Part shown: piece by piece, positions 12,177 to 12,335 of the stretch | Layout: each line of letters starts with the position of its first letter | Position numbering within the stretch: position 1 is the first letter of the stretch | From: an uncultured Alcanivoracaceae bacterium | Lineage (GTDB): Bacteria; Pseudomonadota; Gammaproteobacteria; Pseudomonadales; Alcanivoracaceae | NCBI GenBank assembly: GCA_937943665.1 | Contig: CALEAR010000119.1 | Coordinates: 1 to 12,335, forward strand | Direction: 5' to 3' | DNA: 12,335 nt | Notes under the pieces: model-generated | The model's database searches: none | What the model saw: the letters and a program-made list of their open reading frames with translations, nothing else | Told to the model about the DNA's origin: nothing | Made by a program: the position numbers and the translations under genes

Positions 12177-12213
12177 GTCCTGTCCACTTGACGGCGGGCA
12201 GGGCATTTCTTTA
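12177..12213 (+). terminator. Terminator-like hairpin after rpoC
   Basis: GTCCTGTCC (12177-12185) pairs with GGGCAGGGC (12196-12204) over nine positions, including two G-U pairs, around a ten-base loop. An ATTTCTTTA tail follows. The T tract is interrupted, so termination may be incomplete. It separates rpoBC from the rpsL group. The rest of the 130-base gap (12214-12285) is A/T-rich and should hold the rpsL promoter if there is one. I saw no convincing -35/-10 pair with good spacing. Confidence 0.65.
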
Positions 12214-12285
12214 CTATTTGCCACCTTGTGTGTCTTATAGCAAGTTACATGGTTTTTATTTAAAAATGCGTGGAGCGTAATTTTT

Positions 12286-12335
12286 ATGGCAACAGTTAAC
12301 CAACTGGTCCGTGGAGCGCGCAAGAGTAAGCCCGC
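12286..12335 (+). CDS. rpsL: Small subunit ribosomal protein S12, N-terminus (partial)
   Basis: Sixteen codons and two bases are present before the window ends. They read MATVNQLVRGARKSKP, with Ala forced as the next residue. MAT(V/I)NQLVR is the S12 opening, and rpsL after rpoC is the normal Pseudomonas-type order. S12 sits at the decoding centre and is the site of streptomycin-resistance mutations, but those positions lie beyond the window. Most gammaproteobacterial S12 proteins I recall have Lys-Pro or Gln-Pro after LVR, whereas here it is Gly-Ala. GGAG at 12272-12275 lies ten bases before the ATG. The gene most likely continues into rpsG and fusA, which cannot be seen. Confidence 0.88.
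   Translation, partial: MATVNQLVRGARKSKP

Noticed and set aside
12218..12246. Possible rpsL promoter using TTGCCA and TTATAG
   Set aside because: The spacing between the hexamers is only 11 bases, and other pairings fit poorly, so no promoter was called.

Overview
The window is a chromosomal housekeeping locus of a gammaproteobacterium: the secE-nusG / rplKAJL / rpoBC region. All genes are on the + strand in the order tuf (3' end), tRNA-Trp, secE, nusG, rplK, rplA, rplJ, rplL, rpoB, rpoC, rpsL (5' end). In Escherichia coli rpoC is not followed by rpsL. In Pseudomonas and many marine gammaproteobacteria it is, and that order is seen here. From remembered family sequences, the RpoB and RpoC proteins read closer to Pseudomonas than to E. 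coli, for example in the beta stretch around residues 1012-1036. I therefore infer a non-enteric, possibly marine, gammaproteobacterium (Pseudomonadales / Cellvibrionales / Oceanospirillales type). The genus cannot be fixed from the window alone.

Layout: 1-178 holds the EF-Tu C-terminus, a hairpin and tRNA-Trp. 211-1131 holds secE and nusG. 1132-1222 is a structured leader, followed by the L11-L1 pair (1223-2357). 2358-2567 is a long, hairpin-rich leader before the L10-L7/L12 pair (2568-3543). 3544-3726 holds a strong terminator-like attenuator and a long RNase III-type stem before rpoB (3727-7884). A short spacer with a perfect hairpin over the rpoB stop codon leads into rpoC (7950-12155), which starts with TTG. 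12156-12285 holds a terminator-like hairpin and then the start of rpsL at 12286. No non-coding stretch exceeds about 210 bases.

The genes serve gene expression and secretion together. EF-Tu and tRNA-Trp serve elongation. L11, L1, L10 and L7/L12 build the ribosomal stalks. NusG joins the RNA polymerase whose two largest subunits are encoded downstream, and SecE is part of the secretion channel. The control points are the intergenic RNA structures, which fit the known scheme for this operon: L1 feedback before rplK, L10-L12 feedback before rplJ, and attenuation plus processing before rpoB.

I found no mobile element, CRISPR array, defence gene or unknown system. The points worth a second look are small: the RNA structures between genes, a beta-subunit insertion of about 23 residues, a swapped residue pair in beta, the TTG start of rpoC, and an unusual S12 N-terminus next to a duplicated 9-mer.
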